64,000 nucleotides of DNA, taken from NCBI GenBank assembly GCA_019419865.1, contig JAHZIG010000002.1, positions 179,701-243,700 on the forward strand. The letters run 5' to 3'. Shown piece after piece: positions 28,299 to 38,453 of this stretch. The notes beneath the pieces are model-generated. The model ran no database searches. It saw only the letters and a list, made by a program, of their open reading frames with translations, and had not been told where the DNA came from. Made by a program: the position numbers and the translations under genes. The DNA is from Clostridiales bacterium (lineage in GTDB: Bacteria; Bacillota; Clostridia; Monoglobales; Monoglobaceae). How positions within the stretch are numbered: position 1 is the first letter of the stretch; every line of letters begins with the position of its first letter.

Positions 28299-28921
28299 TA
28301 TGCGTACACCTCCTCAAGTTTCGCTACTGCGTCTTTTAATATTATGCATTTTGTGTGGTTCAGCACCTCGTAGGTGTTTATCGAACCGACGTAAGTCGTA
28401 TCGACGCCTCTGATGTTTCTCGCCGAAGCCACGACCTTCTTATCGTTCTCAGGAAGAACTATCAAAGCCTTCTCGGTAACGTTTAAATTCTTCAGCATCG
28501 AGCTTATCTGCTTCGTCTTAAACTCGTCGCATTTGAGACCGTCGAGTACGATTATCTCGTTCTCGTTCGCCTTTGAAGAAAGCGCGGACTTAAGAGCGAG
28601 TCTTCTCACTTTCTTGTTTACTGCGTATCTGTAATCTCTGGGCTTGGGACCTATAGCGACGCCGCCGCCTGTCCACTGCGGAGCGCGGATACTACCCTGT
28701 CTTGCGCGACCCGTGCCCTTCTGTCTCCAAGGCTTGATACCGCCGCCGCGAACTTCGGTACGAGTTTTTGTCGACTGGGTGCCCTGTCTCTGGTTCGCAA
28801 GATAGTTAACTACTACCTCGTGCATTACGTCGGCGTTTACCTCGACGCCGAAAACCTTATCGCTTAATTCCATGCTGCCGACCACCTGGCCTTCAGCGTT
28901 GTATATATCTACTGTAGGCAT
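28298..28921 (-). CDS. rplD: Large subunit ribosomal protein L4
   Basis: The 207-residue uL4 has the long tunnel-lining loop [24 protein letters not shown] and the C-terminal Rossmann-like domain. In E. coli L4 also represses the S10 operon; the structured leader before rpsJ leaves that possible here, but it is untested. GGAAGGAGGA precedes the ATG. Confidence 0.98.
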   Translation of the reverse strand: MPTVDIYNAEGQVVGSMELSDKVFGVEVNADVMHEVVVNYLANQRQGTQSTKTRTEVRGGGIKPWRQKGTGRARQGSIRAPQWTGGGVAIGPKPRDYRYAVNKKVRRLALKSALSSKANENEIIVLDGLKCDEFKTKQISSMLKNLNVTEKALIVLPENDKKVVASARNIRGVDTTYVGSINTYEVLNHTKCIILKDAVAKLEEVYA

Positions 28922-28947
28922 GTCTTATATCCTCCTTCCTCTGCGGC

Positions 28948-29583
28948 TTAGGCTTTTGCCTTTACTGCGTTCTTCACAACAACCAAACCGCCCTTAGGTC
29001 CCGGAATGGAACCCTTAACCAGCAGAAGATTGCGTTCTTCATCTATCTTAACAAGGTCGAGATTCTGGATCGTGACCTTATCTACGCCATAATGTCCGGG
29101 CATCTTCTTACCCTTGAACACTCTCGACGGATCCGAACAAGCTCCGAGAGAACCGGGGCCTCTGTGATAGTGCGAACCGTGAGTCATAGGACCTCTGTGA
29201 GTTCCCCATCTCTTGATCGCGCCCGCGTAACCGTGACCTTTGCTTGTTCCGGTAACGTCTACCAGCTCGCCGCCCGTGAACTGCGAAACCGTGAGCTCGT
29301 CGCCTACGTTCAGTTCAGCCGCGTTGTCGAGCTTGAACTCTTTCAAATACTTCTTAACGGGCACGTTCGCCTTAGCGAAATGACCCTTTTCCGGTTTGTT
29401 GGTTCTTGAAGCCTTCTTGTCTTCAAAACCGACCTGTACGGCGCTATAGCCGTCTACCTCTTCGGTCTTCTTCTGCACGACCGCGCAGGGTCCCGCCTGG
29501 ATGACCGAAACCGGGATCAGAACTCCGTCTTCCGTGAAGATCTGAGTCATACCAATCTTTTTACCTAAGATTGCCTTTTTCAT
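28948..29583 (-). CDS. rplC: Large subunit ribosomal protein L3
   Basis: The 211-residue uL3 begins [20 protein letters not shown] and has [27 protein letters not shown], the extension that reaches the peptidyl-transferase centre and whose Gln is methylated in some bacteria. AGGAGGAAA precedes the ATG. It follows rpsJ by about 120 bases without a gene. Confidence 0.98.
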   Translation of the reverse strand: MKKAILGKKIGMTQIFTEDGVLIPVSVIQAGPCAVVQKKTEEVDGYSAVQVGFEDKKASRTNKPEKGHFAKANVPVKKYLKEFKLDNAAELNVGDELTVSQFTGGELVDVTGTSKGHGYAGAIKRWGTHRGPMTHGSHYHRGPGSLGACSDPSRVFKGKKMPGHYGVDKVTIQNLDLVKIDEERNLLLVKGSIPGPKGGLVVVKNAVKAKA

Positions 29584-29705
29584 AAAATTTTCCTCCTATT
29601 TACACAGGCATCGGCTTAACATAAGCTTACCTGCGGGCCATTGGTTGACTATGCGCCAACGTAGCCAAAATTTTTAATTATTTTTCTTAAAAAAGTCAGC
29701 CGAAG

Positions 29706-30011
29706 TTAGATCTTGAGCTCGATATCTACGCCGGCCGGCAGATCGAGGTGCTTGAGAGCGTCGATCGTCTTTGCGCTCGGGCTCAGCACGTCTATGAGTC
29801 TCTTGTGGGTTCTGAGTTCGAACTGCTCGCGCGAATCCTTATACATGTGAACCGCTCTTAAGATCGTAACGACTTCTTTTCTGGTCGGAAGCGGAACCGG
29901 ACCCGATACCTTTGCTCCCGTTCTTTTTACTGTTTCCACTATCTTGGCCGCGCTCTGGTCGATCAAGTTGTGGTCGTAAGATTTTAATCTGATTCTGATT
30001 CTCTCTGCCAT
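29706..30011 (-). CDS. rpsJ: Small subunit ribosomal protein S10
   Basis: The 101-residue uS10 has [37 protein letters not shown] and the [16 protein letters not shown] loop. It acts in the 30S head and, in other bacteria, in NusB-dependent antitermination. It is the first gene of the cluster; tuf, fusA, rpsG and rpsL are not upstream. AAGGAGGG precedes the ATG, behind a leader of about 340 bases. Confidence 0.98.
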   Translation of the reverse strand: MAERIRIRLKSYDHNLIDQSAAKIVETVKRTGAKVSGPVPLPTRKEVVTILRAVHMYKDSREQFELRTHKRLIDVLSPSAKTIDALKHLDLPAGVDIELKI

Positions 30012-30349
30012 TGTGAGAATACCCTCCTTAATTTAATTAAGTATAATGTTGACACCGTGCCGGGCGTTTTGCACGGACTGCAAAATTAAACCCGAAGCCA
30101 GTATTCGGTAACGAATTTCGGTTTCGGGGACTTTTATACACAGTTTCACCTAAGCGTATCCCCTTGATTCAGGACATAGTCCCGCGGAGAACGCCGAACA
30201 AAACTCTCTGTATTAATTTAGAAGTGTGACCTTCCGCCCTGTTTTCAAAACCGGACAATCTCCTCCGAAATTTCCAGAGCCCAAACGGCTATATAGGCCG
30301 TAAACTCGGACTCCGCCACCTCCGGAATCATCGTATGTCTTTGTCACGC
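30012..30349 (-). promoter_or_regulatory. Long structured leader of the S10 operon
   Basis: About 340 untranslated bases separate the predicted start point from rpsJ. A strong nested hairpin at 30091-30128 (CCCGAA/TTCGGG outside, ATTCG/CGAAT inside) is followed by TTTAATTTT and resembles an attenuator. A second hairpin (CCGTGC/GCACGG, 30055-30076) lies about 40 bases before the start codon. Autogenous control by a ribosomal protein is a reasonable guess, not shown. Confidence 0.55.
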
Positions 30350-30355
30350 TTGTCT

Positions 30356-30384
30356 ATTATACTATCCAAAAAACTCTTTGTCAA
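30356..30384 (-). promoter_or_regulatory. Consensus promoter of the S10 operon
   Basis: Minus-strand TTGACA (30384-30379), 17 bases and TATAAT (30361-30356): both hexamers and the spacing are perfect. The bases from 30385 to 30642, between this promoter and the HIT gene end, show no gene and only a weak GC-rich hairpin near 30590-30612. Confidence 0.92.
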
Positions 30385-30642
30385 GTTTTTTTTCGGCCAA
30401 ATATGTACAAATTACATATTTCTGCGCCGTTTTTTTAGTACAAATGCAACATTCGCCTTATCCGGAAAATACCGGCCGCCGCTAAATAACATCCCTATCG
30501 GCTCCCGCCGCGTATCTTCCTATATATTATCCGCTATATTATCGATCTCATTACTATTATTTATCAACTCGATCAATTCTAAACATAAAGGACGCGCCGG
30601 CAGACGTTCCGCCGACGCTTCCCATAATATATTCGCATTGGT

Positions 30643-30984
30643 TTAACCCGGAGGCCAGCCGAGATTCCTGCCGCCGAGCAGATGGAAGTGCAGATGTCCG
30701 ACGGTCTGACCGCCCATTACTCCGCAGTTGTTAACGACTCGGTATCCGTCCTCGGCTATCCCGCGCTCTTTGGCTATCTTGGGAACGGCCTCGAATATTT
30801 TCGCAACGAGCGCGGAGTTCTCCGCGTTTATCTCGTTCGCCGAAGCTATATGCTCCTTCGGTACGATCACGACGTGCTCGGGCGCCTGAGGCGAAATATC
30901 CAAAAACGCGTATACGTATTCGTCCTCGTATACCTTAGTCGAAGGAACTTCTCCCGCGATTATTTTACAAAATAGACAATCCAT
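30643..30984 (-). CDS. HIT family nucleotide-binding hydrolase (Hint-like)
   Basis: The 113-residue protein begins MDCLFCKIIAGEVPSTKVYED and carries the histidine triad motif as VGHLHFHLLGG (H-x-H-x-H-x-x). Hint-type proteins hydrolyse nucleoside phosphoramidates and similar adducts. The ATG at 30984 is used because GGAGGTG lies eight bases upstream; an in-frame GTG nine bases earlier overlaps that site. It follows alaS by about 40 bases and is probably co-transcribed with it. The pairing is interesting because aminoacyl-adenylates are Hint substrates. Confidence 0.95.
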   Translation of the reverse strand: MDCLFCKIIAGEVPSTKVYEDEYVYAFLDISPQAPEHVVIVPKEHIASANEINAENSALVAKIFEAVPKIAKERGIAEDGYRVVNNCGVMGGQTVGHLHFHLLGGRNLGWPPG

Positions 30985-31022
30985 TGTTTTCACCTCCTTA
31001 TAGATCGATCGATTAACTCCGT

Positions 31023-33668
31023 TTATTTCTTACTCTCGGACTTAAGTCTTATAAGTATATCCTTAACGCCGCTGAGGGCTTCGTTTACCTTTTCGGGGTT
31101 CTTGCCGCCGGCCTGGGCGCTGTCCGGCTTACCGCCGCCGCCTCCGCCGAGCTGTTTCGCCACTTCGGATATTATCCTGCCCGCGTGCGCGCCGCTCTTT
31201 ACCGCGTCCTTGGTCGCCATAGAAACGAGGTTGACCTTGCCGCCCGCTTTGGACGCCAGGACGATCAGCGCGTTGGATACGCTCTCTTTGACCTTATCGC
31301 CCACTTCGCGCATAGTGTTCATATCCATGCCGTCGTCGAGGAGTTTCGCGATGACTTTGATCCCGTCTACCTCCTCGGCTCCGTCCGCTATCCCGGCGGT
31401 CGCGCCTTGGGCGAGTTTGCTCTTAAGCCTCTCTATTTCATGCTTCTGCTCTTTGAGCTCCTCCGAAACGCTCTCCGCGCGGCTTACCAGGCTTGCCGGA
31501 TTCGTTCTCAGGATCTCCGCGGTCTTATTTATCGTCTCGTCTTTTTCGTTGATGAGGCTGAGTATCTCCGCTCCGGTCACGCCTTCGATACGTCTGACTC
31601 CCGCGGCCACTCCGGCCTCAGATGTTATCTGCATCAGTCCGAGCGCTCCTGTGTTGGCCGCGTGACAGCCGCCGCACAGCTCTATGCTGTAATCGTCTAT
31701 CTTTACGACTCTGACCACGTCGCCGTACTTCTCGCTGAACAGAGCCATAGCCCCCATATCGCGCGCCGCCTTCTGGTCCATCTCCATAGTCTCGACGTCG
31801 ATCGCCTCGAATATCTTTTGGTTTACGAGCTTGCCGACCTCCGTAAGCTCTTCCTTAGTCATAGGCGCGAAGTGAGAGAAGTCGAATCTGAATCTCTTCT
31901 CGTCTACGTACGAACCGGACTGGACTACATGGTTGCCGAGAACCTTTCTGAGCGCGGCCTGGATAAGGTGGACCGCGGTGTGGTTTCTTCTTATGGCCTC
32001 GCGTTTAGCCGCGTCTATCTTGGCGGTAACTTTATCGCCCGTGCTTACGGATCCGGATAAAACTTTACCTTTATGCAGGAATTTGCCGTTCTGCTTCTTT
32101 ACGTCGGTCACGGCGATCTTGCAATCTTCGCCCTCGATTACTCCGGTATCGGCTACCTGACCGCCGCTCTCCGCGTAGAAGGTCGTTCTGTCGAGCACAA
32201 GCGTTACCTCGTCTCCTTCGCTCGCCTTCTCTACTCTCTCTCCGCCGACGCTTATGCCTAAGACCTCGGCGTCCTCTTCGTATTTAGTATAGCCGTCGAA
32301 TACGGTGTTTCCCTCTATGGATTTAAAAATATCGTCCTCCCAAGCGGCGCCCTCCATATCTCCGCGCGCCTGTCTTGCGCGTTCGCGCTGCTCGGTCATC
32401 AGATCCTCAAAGGTTTTTTCCGCGACCGTCATCCCCTGCTCTTCGAGGATCTCTTTGGTCAGGTCTATGGGGAAGCCGTAGGTGTCGTATAACTTAAACG
32501 CCTTATCGCCGTCCAGTTCGGTCTTGCCCGCCTGTTTAAGCTCGTCTATATACTGCTTAAGTATCTCTATTCCCTGGTCGATCGTCTCGGCGAATCTCTC
32601 TTCCTCGGTCTTTATTACCTTTTCTATATATTCAAATTTATCCTCAAGCTCGGGGTACGCGCTCTTAGATTCCTCGGCCACCACTTTAGCCAGCTTATAT
32701 AAAAACGTTCCGTCTATGCCGAGCAGCTTGCCGTGTCTCGCGGCGCGTCTTAACAGACGTCTTAGGACGTAGCCCCTGCCCTCGTTCGAGGGGAGCACCC
32801 CGTCGGATACGAGGAACACCGTGCTTCTTATATGGTCGGTGATAACTCTTAGGGATACGTCGTTCTTCTCGCTCTCTCCGTACTTGATCCCGGCGGTCTG
32901 AGCGGCGCTGTCGAGTACCTTTCTTATAGTGTCTACCTCGAATATGGAGGTGACGCCCTGCATTATGCAGGCTATCCTCTCAAGCCCCATGCCGGTGTCT
33001 ATGTTCGGGTGAGCGAGCTTGTTGTAGTTTCCGTCTTCGTCCTTGTCGAACTGGGTGAATACGAGGTTCCAGAACTCGACGTATCTGTCGCAGTCGCAGC
33101 CGACTTTACAGTCCGGCTTACCGCAGCCGTATTCTTCGCCTCTGTCGTAGTATATCTCGGAACACGGACCGCACGGACCCGTGCCGATCTCCCAGAAGTT
33201 GTCCTCTTTGCCCATATATACTATACGGTCTCTGTCGACGCCTACTTTTTTGGTCCAGATCTCTACCGCTTCTTCGTCGTCTTCGTACACGCTCACCCAG
33301 AGCCTGTCCGTCGGGATCTCCAAGACCTTGGTCACGAACTCCCAAGCCCAGCTCGTAGCTTCGCTCTTAAAATAGTCGCCGAACGAAAAGTTGCCGAGCA
33401 TCTCGAAGAACGTGCCGTGTCGCGCGGTGTGACCGACGTTTTCTATATCCGCGGTCCTGATGCACTTCTGGCAGGTGGTGACCCGCTTGGACGGCGGCGT
33501 CTCCTTGCCTGTAAAATACGGCTTAAGCGGCGCCATTCCCGCGTTTATCAGCAAAAGGCTCGCGTCGCTCTGCGGCACCAACGGAAACGACGGCAGACGC
33601 AGATGGCCTTTGCTCTCGAAAAACGATAAATATTTCTCTCGGATCTCATTCAAACCTAATTTCTGCAT
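31023..33668 (-). CDS. alaS: Alanyl-tRNA synthetase
   Basis: The 881-residue enzyme has the class II catalytic core (about 1-250; FFEMLGNFSFGDYFK and the NTGMGLERI motif 3 region), the tRNA-recognition domain, the editing domain (about 550-710; RRNHTAVHLIQAALR plus the CGGCHAANTG zinc-type motif) and the glycine-rich C-Ala tail (GGGGGGKPDSAQAGG). The editing site removes mischarged Ser and Gly. No T-box leader is present: only about 60 bases separate it from the DUF4364 gene, so it is probably transcribed from further upstream. Confidence 0.98.
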   Translation of the reverse strand: MQKLGLNEIREKYLSFFESKGHLRLPSFPLVPQSDASLLLINAGMAPLKPYFTGKETPPSKRVTTCQKCIRTADIENVGHTARHGTFFEMLGNFSFGDYFKSEATSWAWEFVTKVLEIPTDRLWVSVYEDDEEAVEIWTKKVGVDRDRIVYMGKEDNFWEIGTGPCGPCSEIYYDRGEEYGCGKPDCKVGCDCDRYVEFWNLVFTQFDKDEDGNYNKLAHPNIDTGMGLERIACIMQGVTSIFEVDTIRKVLDSAAQTAGIKYGESEKNDVSLRVITDHIRSTVFLVSDGVLPSNEGRGYVLRRLLRRAARHGKLLGIDGTFLYKLAKVVAEESKSAYPELEDKFEYIEKVIKTEEERFAETIDQGIEILKQYIDELKQAGKTELDGDKAFKLYDTYGFPIDLTKEILEEQGMTVAEKTFEDLMTEQRERARQARGDMEGAAWEDDIFKSIEGNTVFDGYTKYEEDAEVLGISVGGERVEKASEGDEVTLVLDRTTFYAESGGQVADTGVIEGEDCKIAVTDVKKQNGKFLHKGKVLSGSVSTGDKVTAKIDAAKREAIRRNHTAVHLIQAALRKVLGNHVVQSGSYVDEKRFRFDFSHFAPMTKEELTEVGKLVNQKIFEAIDVETMEMDQKAARDMGAMALFSEKYGDVVRVVKIDDYSIELCGGCHAANTGALGLMQITSEAGVAAGVRRIEGVTGAEILSLINEKDETINKTAEILRTNPASLVSRAESVSEELKEQKHEIERLKSKLAQGATAGIADGAEEVDGIKVIAKLLDDGMDMNTMREVGDKVKESVSNALIVLASKAGGKVNLVSMATKDAVKSGAHAGRIISEVAKQLGGGGGGKPDSAQAGGKNPEKVNEALSGVKDILIRLKSESKK

Positions 33669-33730
33669 TTTTAATTACCCCATCTATTTATAATGTAAAA
33701 TCAATAAATTTAATTATATCAATTGTAAAT

Positions 33731-34252
33731 CTATTCGTCAAGTATTTTAAGCGTCTGGGCATATATCTCCTCCGCCTTCTTCTTCATCGACGCTATCATC
33801 CTCTCCGCGTCCGCTCTGCCGCCGGTCTCGAGCCTCAGCTCCATTATCGGACTGCCGAGATCCAGTATCTGCATCGACGCCATATACCTCCCGCTCGCCG
33901 CCGGGAGTATCTCGCACACAACGGCGTTCGGGTTGGTCTGAGTCTCGTATTTCATCCCCGAGACCGCGTCGTTTATCCTGTCTCTTATGCTGGCCGGGAC
34001 CCGCCTTGAAAAGAACTCGTTAGTGTCCTTCCCCTTGCCGGTCAGCCTGAAAGCTTCCTCGCCCCGGTAGTTCACCCTCTCGGCGTAATTATCCTCTATC
34101 AGCTCGGCGAGCATCTCCGCAAGCTCGAAATACCCCATGACGTTCTTGTCCCAGGTGAGAACCTCGCAGAGCAGAGACATGCTCATCGGCTCCACGTTCT
34201 TCTCCAGCGTATACAATATAGCGAACTTCATCTCGTCTTTTTCCAAATACAT
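33731..34252 (-). CDS. DUF4364 family protein
   Basis: The 173-residue protein matches the DUF4364 pattern of Clostridia: an N-terminal winged-helix-like region (KFAILYTLEKNVEPMSMSLLCEVL, then ELIEDNYAERV and RLTGKGKDTNEFF) and a C-terminal alpha/beta part. The family is thought to be a small DNA-binding regulator, but its targets are unknown. GGGGG precedes the ATG. It lies between alaS and degV on the same strand. Confidence 0.8.
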   Translation of the reverse strand: MYLEKDEMKFAILYTLEKNVEPMSMSLLCEVLTWDKNVMGYFELAEMLAELIEDNYAERVNYRGEEAFRLTGKGKDTNEFFSRRVPASIRDRINDAVSGMKYETQTNPNAVVCEILPAASGRYMASMQILDLGSPIMELRLETGGRADAERMIASMKKKAEEIYAQTLKILDE

Positions 34253-34318
34253 TAAGACGGCCCCCTATCCTGTAAAATCAATTCTTTATAGGCGCCGCCC
34301 GGCTAAAGCGAACGGCTC

Positions 34319-35188
34319 TTATTTATCGTATTCGGTATACGGCTTTTTATGCTTAAAATACAGGCCTATCAATCCCAAGCCCGTGTGCGCGGTTATTATC
34401 GGTCCGACCTCGCTCGCGCTTATCGAGCCGGGCTTTACCTTCTCTTCGAGCATGCCGCGAAGCTGTTCGGCCTTATCCGACGCGTCCGTATGGAGGATGA
34501 CGATCTCGTTTTTCTCCGGCTCGTCCATCCTCTCCAAAACGTAACCGACAAGGACGGACATCGCCTTTTTCATGCCCCTTACCTTTTTATAGGCCTCGAC
34601 CAGACCGTCCGTCACCATCAAAATAGGTTTGATATCGAGTATCTTGCTGATCGCCATAGCCGTCGGCTTTATCCTGCCGCCCTTTTGCAGAAAAGTCAGG
34701 TCGTCTACGATAAAATACGCCGTATCCCGGCTGAAACATTCTTCTACGTAGGCTATTATCTCATCCTTGCCCGCTCCGCGCTTCGCCATCCCGGCCGCTT
34801 CTATTACCGGGCGCCCCAGCGCCATCGCGTACATTTTGGAATCTACGACGGTTATGTCGTACCCCTCGTCTCTAAGCTGAGACGCGACCATGTTCGCGGT
34901 CGCGTTTATACCGCTGCCCTTAGCCGATATAGAAATATATATTATCTGATCTTCCTTATCGTACTTTCTAAAGATATCCTCCAGATCGAGCGGCGACATC
35001 TGCCCGGTCTTGGGATATTCCCCCTCGCGCTCCTTCAGCTTATTATAAAAATCCTGCGCGCTCATGTTTATATCCGCCGTAAGCTCTTCGCCGCCAATAC
35101 TGAGCGAAAAAGGCAATATCTCTATTCCAAGCCTGAGCGCGACCTCCTTTTCAATATCCGCCGCTCTGTCGGTTATAATCCTTACCAT
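34319..35188 (-). CDS. DegV family fatty-acid-binding protein
   Basis: The 289-residue protein has the DegV fold: the N-terminal IITDRAADIEKEVALRLGIEILPFSL, the QMSPLDLEDIFRKY region and the C-terminal PIITAHTGLGLIGLYF motif with the lipid-contacting Thr/His. In related bacteria such proteins (FakB) present fatty acids to the kinase FakA; no fakA is in the window. GGAG precedes the ATG. Confidence 0.92.
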   Translation of the reverse strand: MVRIITDRAADIEKEVALRLGIEILPFSLSIGGEELTADINMSAQDFYNKLKEREGEYPKTGQMSPLDLEDIFRKYDKEDQIIYISISAKGSGINATANMVASQLRDEGYDITVVDSKMYAMALGRPVIEAAGMAKRGAGKDEIIAYVEECFSRDTAYFIVDDLTFLQKGGRIKPTAMAISKILDIKPILMVTDGLVEAYKKVRGMKKAMSVLVGYVLERMDEPEKNEIVILHTDASDKAEQLRGMLEEKVKPGSISASEVGPIITAHTGLGLIGLYFKHKKPYTEYDK

Positions 35189-35352
35189 ATCAAGCTCTCC
35201 TTTCGGTACTGTCTCGCCATAGCTTACAGCCGGCGCCGCGGCGCGATTTGCAAGCTACGCTTTTTTATAATCAAATATCGAACGTTATGCGTTCCGCATC
35301 TTTATATTTATATCCCTGTTCCCGCGGGGCGTATCGGCGTAAAACGCCGAGC

Positions 35353-35856
35353 CTAAACCTCGTCCGGAAAACGTCCTTCTGTCTGCAAATCCTCAAAGCC
35401 GCCCTGCCTGAGCGCCTCGTATACTATTATCGCCGCCGAATTGCTGAGGTTGAGCGAGCGTTTGTTCTCCCGCATCGGTATCCGTATGCACTTTTCGATA
35501 TGCTCGCGCAGCAGATCCTCCGGAAGCCCTTTGGTCTCTTTTCCGAATACGAAGAACAGCTCCCTGTCTCCGTTGTTTACATAATCCATATCCGAATACG
35601 TCTTCTTAGCCTTTGTTGAGCAAAAATAGAAATCGCCTTCCGGATACTTCTCTAAGACCTCGCCGAACGAATCGTATTCATGTATCTCCAGCTCGTCCCA
35701 GTAATCCAGTCCGGCTCGTTTTACCTGTTTATCGCTTATATCGAACCCGAGCGGACGCACCAAATGCAAAGCCGCTCCTATCACGGAACACGTCCTCGAT
35801 ATATTTCCCGTGTTCGAAGGTATCTCGGGTTCTACCAAAACTACGTTTATCTTCAT
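35353..35856 (-). CDS. trmL: tRNA (cytidine/uridine-34-2'-O)-methyltransferase TrmL
   Basis: The 167-residue SpoU-class (SPOUT) enzyme has the three motifs: NIVLVEPEIPSNTGNISRTC (motif 1), FFVFGKETKGLPEDLL (motif 2) and IRIPMRENKRSLNLSNSAAIIVYEALRQ (motif 3), which form the SAM-binding knot. It would methylate the ribose of the wobble base in tRNA-Leu. AGGAG precedes the ATG. Confidence 0.93.
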   Translation of the reverse strand: MKINVVLVEPEIPSNTGNISRTCSVIGAALHLVRPLGFDISDKQVKRAGLDYWDELEIHEYDSFGEVLEKYPEGDFYFCSTKAKKTYSDMDYVNNGDRELFFVFGKETKGLPEDLLREHIEKCIRIPMRENKRSLNLSNSAAIIVYEALRQGGFEDLQTEGRFPDEV

Positions 35857-35933
35857 TTTTATTTTACTCCTAATCGTCGTTTATTAGTATATCTTTATTT
35901 ATACGCCGTTGCGGGGCGCACCCCCCGGGCGTT

Positions 35934-37469
35934 CTATCTCCAAAACTTGCGGTCGAGCGCGCGGTATTGGATAGCCTCTACCACGTGCAGGGTCTTGATC
36001 TTCTCGCTTCCGTCGAGGTCGGCTATAGTCCGCGCCACCTTGAGTATCCTGTTATGCGCCCTCGCGCTCAGGCCGAGCTTGTCGTAAGCGTCTCTTAGCA
36101 GCCGGTTCGTATCCTCGTCCAGCTCGCAGTACTTCTCCATCATATCCGGGGTCAGGTTGCTGTTTGAGAAGATCCCCGTCCCTTTATATCTCTCGTTCTG
36201 TATCCGTCTCGCCTTATCGACCCTCTTCTTGATGTCGGCGGAGCTTTCTTCATTATCGCTCTTCTTCTCCAGCTCGCTGTATTCCACCGCGGGGACCTCG
36301 ATATGCAGGTCTATCCTGTCGAGCAGAGGACCGCTCACCTTGTTTAGATACTTGGCTATCTTCTGCTGGGAGCATATGCACTCGTGCTTGGCGTCGTTGT
36401 AGTAGCCGCAGGGACACGGGTTCATCGACGCGACCAGCATGATGTTGCAGGGATAGGTGATCGTTCCGTTTACGCGGGAGATGGTCACCACCCCGTCCTC
36501 GAGCGGCTGACGCATCACTTCGAGCGCGTCTCGCCTGAACTCGGGCAGCTCGTCCATAAACAGCACCCCGTTGTGAGAGAGACTTATCTCGCCCGGCTTC
36601 GGATACGAACCCCCGCCGGACAGTCCGACCGCCGAGATCGTGTGGTGCGGGCTCCTGAACGGCCGCTCTCCGACTATCGGCTCGCCCTTGGGCAGACAGC
36701 CCGCGATACTGTGTATCTTGGTGACCTCAAGCGCTTCGTCGAAGGTCATGTCCGGAAGTATCGAGGGTATCCGCCGCGCAAGCATGGTCTTGCCCGAACC
36801 CGGAGGCCCGATAAAGAGCATATTATGCCCGCCCGCCGCGGCAACCTCTATAGCCCGCTTCGCGTTCTTCTGACCCTTTACCTGGTTAAAGTCGGGCATG
36901 AGCTTATTCTTTTTGGAAAACGCGCTTTCAATATCGACCTTTACCGGACTCAGCCGGTTCACGCCGCTCAGGTGATCCATTATCTGATTGAGATTTTTTA
37001 CGCCGTATACCTCGAGTCCCTCCACCATCGCGGCCTCTTCGGCGTTTTCAAGAGGCAGAAACACCCGTTTCCGCCCCGCCTGATACGCGCAGATGGCCAT
37101 CGGCAGCGCCCCGTTTACATGTCTTAAATCGCCGCTGAGCGACAGCTCTCCCATAAACGAACAATCCTCGAGCCCGTCCGCGGCTATCTGACCGGACGCG
37201 GCGAGTATGGACAGCGCGATCGGCAGATCCAGATACGCGCCCTCTTTCTTTATATCGGCCGGAGCCAGGTTTACCACGATCTTAACAGCCGGCATCTTAA
37301 AGCCGCATTTTTCGATCGCCGACCTTATACGCTCCTTCGACTCGCGCACCGAAGCGTCCGGGAGCCCCACGATCTCCAGACTCGGATATCCGCGCCCGAC
37401 CGACGACTCGACGTTTATGGTATAGCCCTCGATCCCGTACAGACCGGTACTGTTTATATTTGCAATCAT
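35934..37469 (-). CDS. YifB/ComM family Mg-chelatase-like AAA ATPase
   Basis: The 511-residue protein combines an N-terminal Lon-protease-like domain (about 20-170), an AAA domain with Walker A GPPGSGKTMLARR and Walker B VLFMDELPEF, and a C-terminal Mg_chelatase_C part (SARAHNRILKVARTIADL). A cysteine cluster (CPCGYYNDAKHECICS) lies in the middle. The homologue ComM is a helicase that moves branches during natural transformation. It follows trmL on the same strand. Confidence 0.93.
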   Translation of the reverse strand: MIANINSTGLYGIEGYTINVESSVGRGYPSLEIVGLPDASVRESKERIRSAIEKCGFKMPAVKIVVNLAPADIKKEGAYLDLPIALSILAASGQIAADGLEDCSFMGELSLSGDLRHVNGALPMAICAYQAGRKRVFLPLENAEEAAMVEGLEVYGVKNLNQIMDHLSGVNRLSPVKVDIESAFSKKNKLMPDFNQVKGQKNAKRAIEVAAAGGHNMLFIGPPGSGKTMLARRIPSILPDMTFDEALEVTKIHSIAGCLPKGEPIVGERPFRSPHHTISAVGLSGGGSYPKPGEISLSHNGVLFMDELPEFRRDALEVMRQPLEDGVVTISRVNGTITYPCNIMLVASMNPCPCGYYNDAKHECICSQQKIAKYLNKVSGPLLDRIDLHIEVPAVEYSELEKKSDNEESSADIKKRVDKARRIQNERYKGTGIFSNSNLTPDMMEKYCELDEDTNRLLRDAYDKLGLSARAHNRILKVARTIADLDGSEKIKTLHVVEAIQYRALDRKFWR

Positions 37470-37545
37470 TTCATCACTTCCCCAATTTTATCTTTAGTAC
37501 GCCGCCGTATATTCGGCGTTTGGCTCAAAGCCGAAAGCAGATACG

Positions 37546-38433
37546 CTATATCTCTATATACAGCTTATCGAACTCGGTTTTAGAGAAATATTTAACTATC
37601 ACCGGCTCGAACAATACGCCCTCCCGTATCTTTATCTCAGGATGTTTTATCGTCTCCTGTATGGCCTTGTACACAAACCCCGCGGCTATGTTGGCCGCCT
37701 CGACTATGTTCTCTCCGCCGAGCAGGGCGCCGGTCAGCACGCTCGTATAGACGTCGCCGGTACCGTGAAACGGACGGTTGATATATCCGCAGTTGATCTT
37801 ATAGTATTTGTCGCTCTTTGAATCGTAGACCGCGACGCACATCGAATTTTCCGAATCCATCACGCTTGTGATAACTATATCCTTAGCGCCCGTCTCTCTA
37901 AGTCTCGAGAGATAATCCTTGATCTTCGCGTTATTGAGCGGCGCCGTCGGGTATTCCTCGCCGATAAGCAGGCTCGCCTCGGTGACGTTGGGGGTTATTA
38001 TATCGGCTGCGCCGCAGAGCTTCTTCATCCCGGCAAGCTGATCCTTCATCCTGTCGCTGTAGAGATTTCCCGTACCCAGCGCGACGTCTCCCAGCACCGG
38101 ATCCACCACCGTCATACTGCCGCGCTTTTTGCGCTCGGCCATAAAGTTATGCGTTATATCTATCTGCTCCGCGCTTCCCATATATCCGCTGTATATAGCG
38201 TCGAACTCCAGTCCTATCTCGTCCCAGTGTTTTATTATCTTAGGCATCTCCGCCGTCAGATCGCAAAATGTATAATCCTTAAACTCATAGGTGTGCGTGG
38301 ACAGCACCGCCGTGGGAAGCGGACAGACCTCCACTTTCATAGCTGAAAGTATCGGTATGATCTCGGTAAGCGAGACCTTCCCGAACCCGGACATATCGTG
38401 TATAGCGCACACTCTTGGTATTATATTATTCAT
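37546..38433 (-). CDS. Pyridoxal/pyridoxamine kinase (PdxY-like)
   Basis: The 295-residue ribokinase-fold enzyme shows AIHDMSGFGKVSLTE at the N-terminus, TPNVTEASLLIGEEYPT in the ATP region and HGTGDVYTSVLTGALLGG with the catalytic aspartate. It phosphorylates B6 vitamers salvaged from outside. No PLP synthase genes (pdxS/pdxT) are in the window, and the MocR protein at 3533-4894 is not adjacent. AAGGAG precedes the ATG. Confidence 0.92.
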   Translation of the reverse strand: MNNIIPRVCAIHDMSGFGKVSLTEIIPILSAMKVEVCPLPTAVLSTHTYEFKDYTFCDLTAEMPKIIKHWDEIGLEFDAIYSGYMGSAEQIDITHNFMAERKKRGSMTVVDPVLGDVALGTGNLYSDRMKDQLAGMKKLCGAADIITPNVTEASLLIGEEYPTAPLNNAKIKDYLSRLRETGAKDIVITSVMDSENSMCVAVYDSKSDKYYKINCGYINRPFHGTGDVYTSVLTGALLGGENIVEAANIAAGFVYKAIQETIKHPEIKIREGVLFEPVIVKYFSKTEFDKLYIEI

Positions 38434-38453
38434 CGTCTTCTCCTTAAATCTAT

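Noticed and set aside
33669..33730. Possible T-box leader before alaS
   Set aside because: Only about 60 bases separate alaS from the upstream gene and no T-box sequence (GGTGG-ACCGCG) is present.
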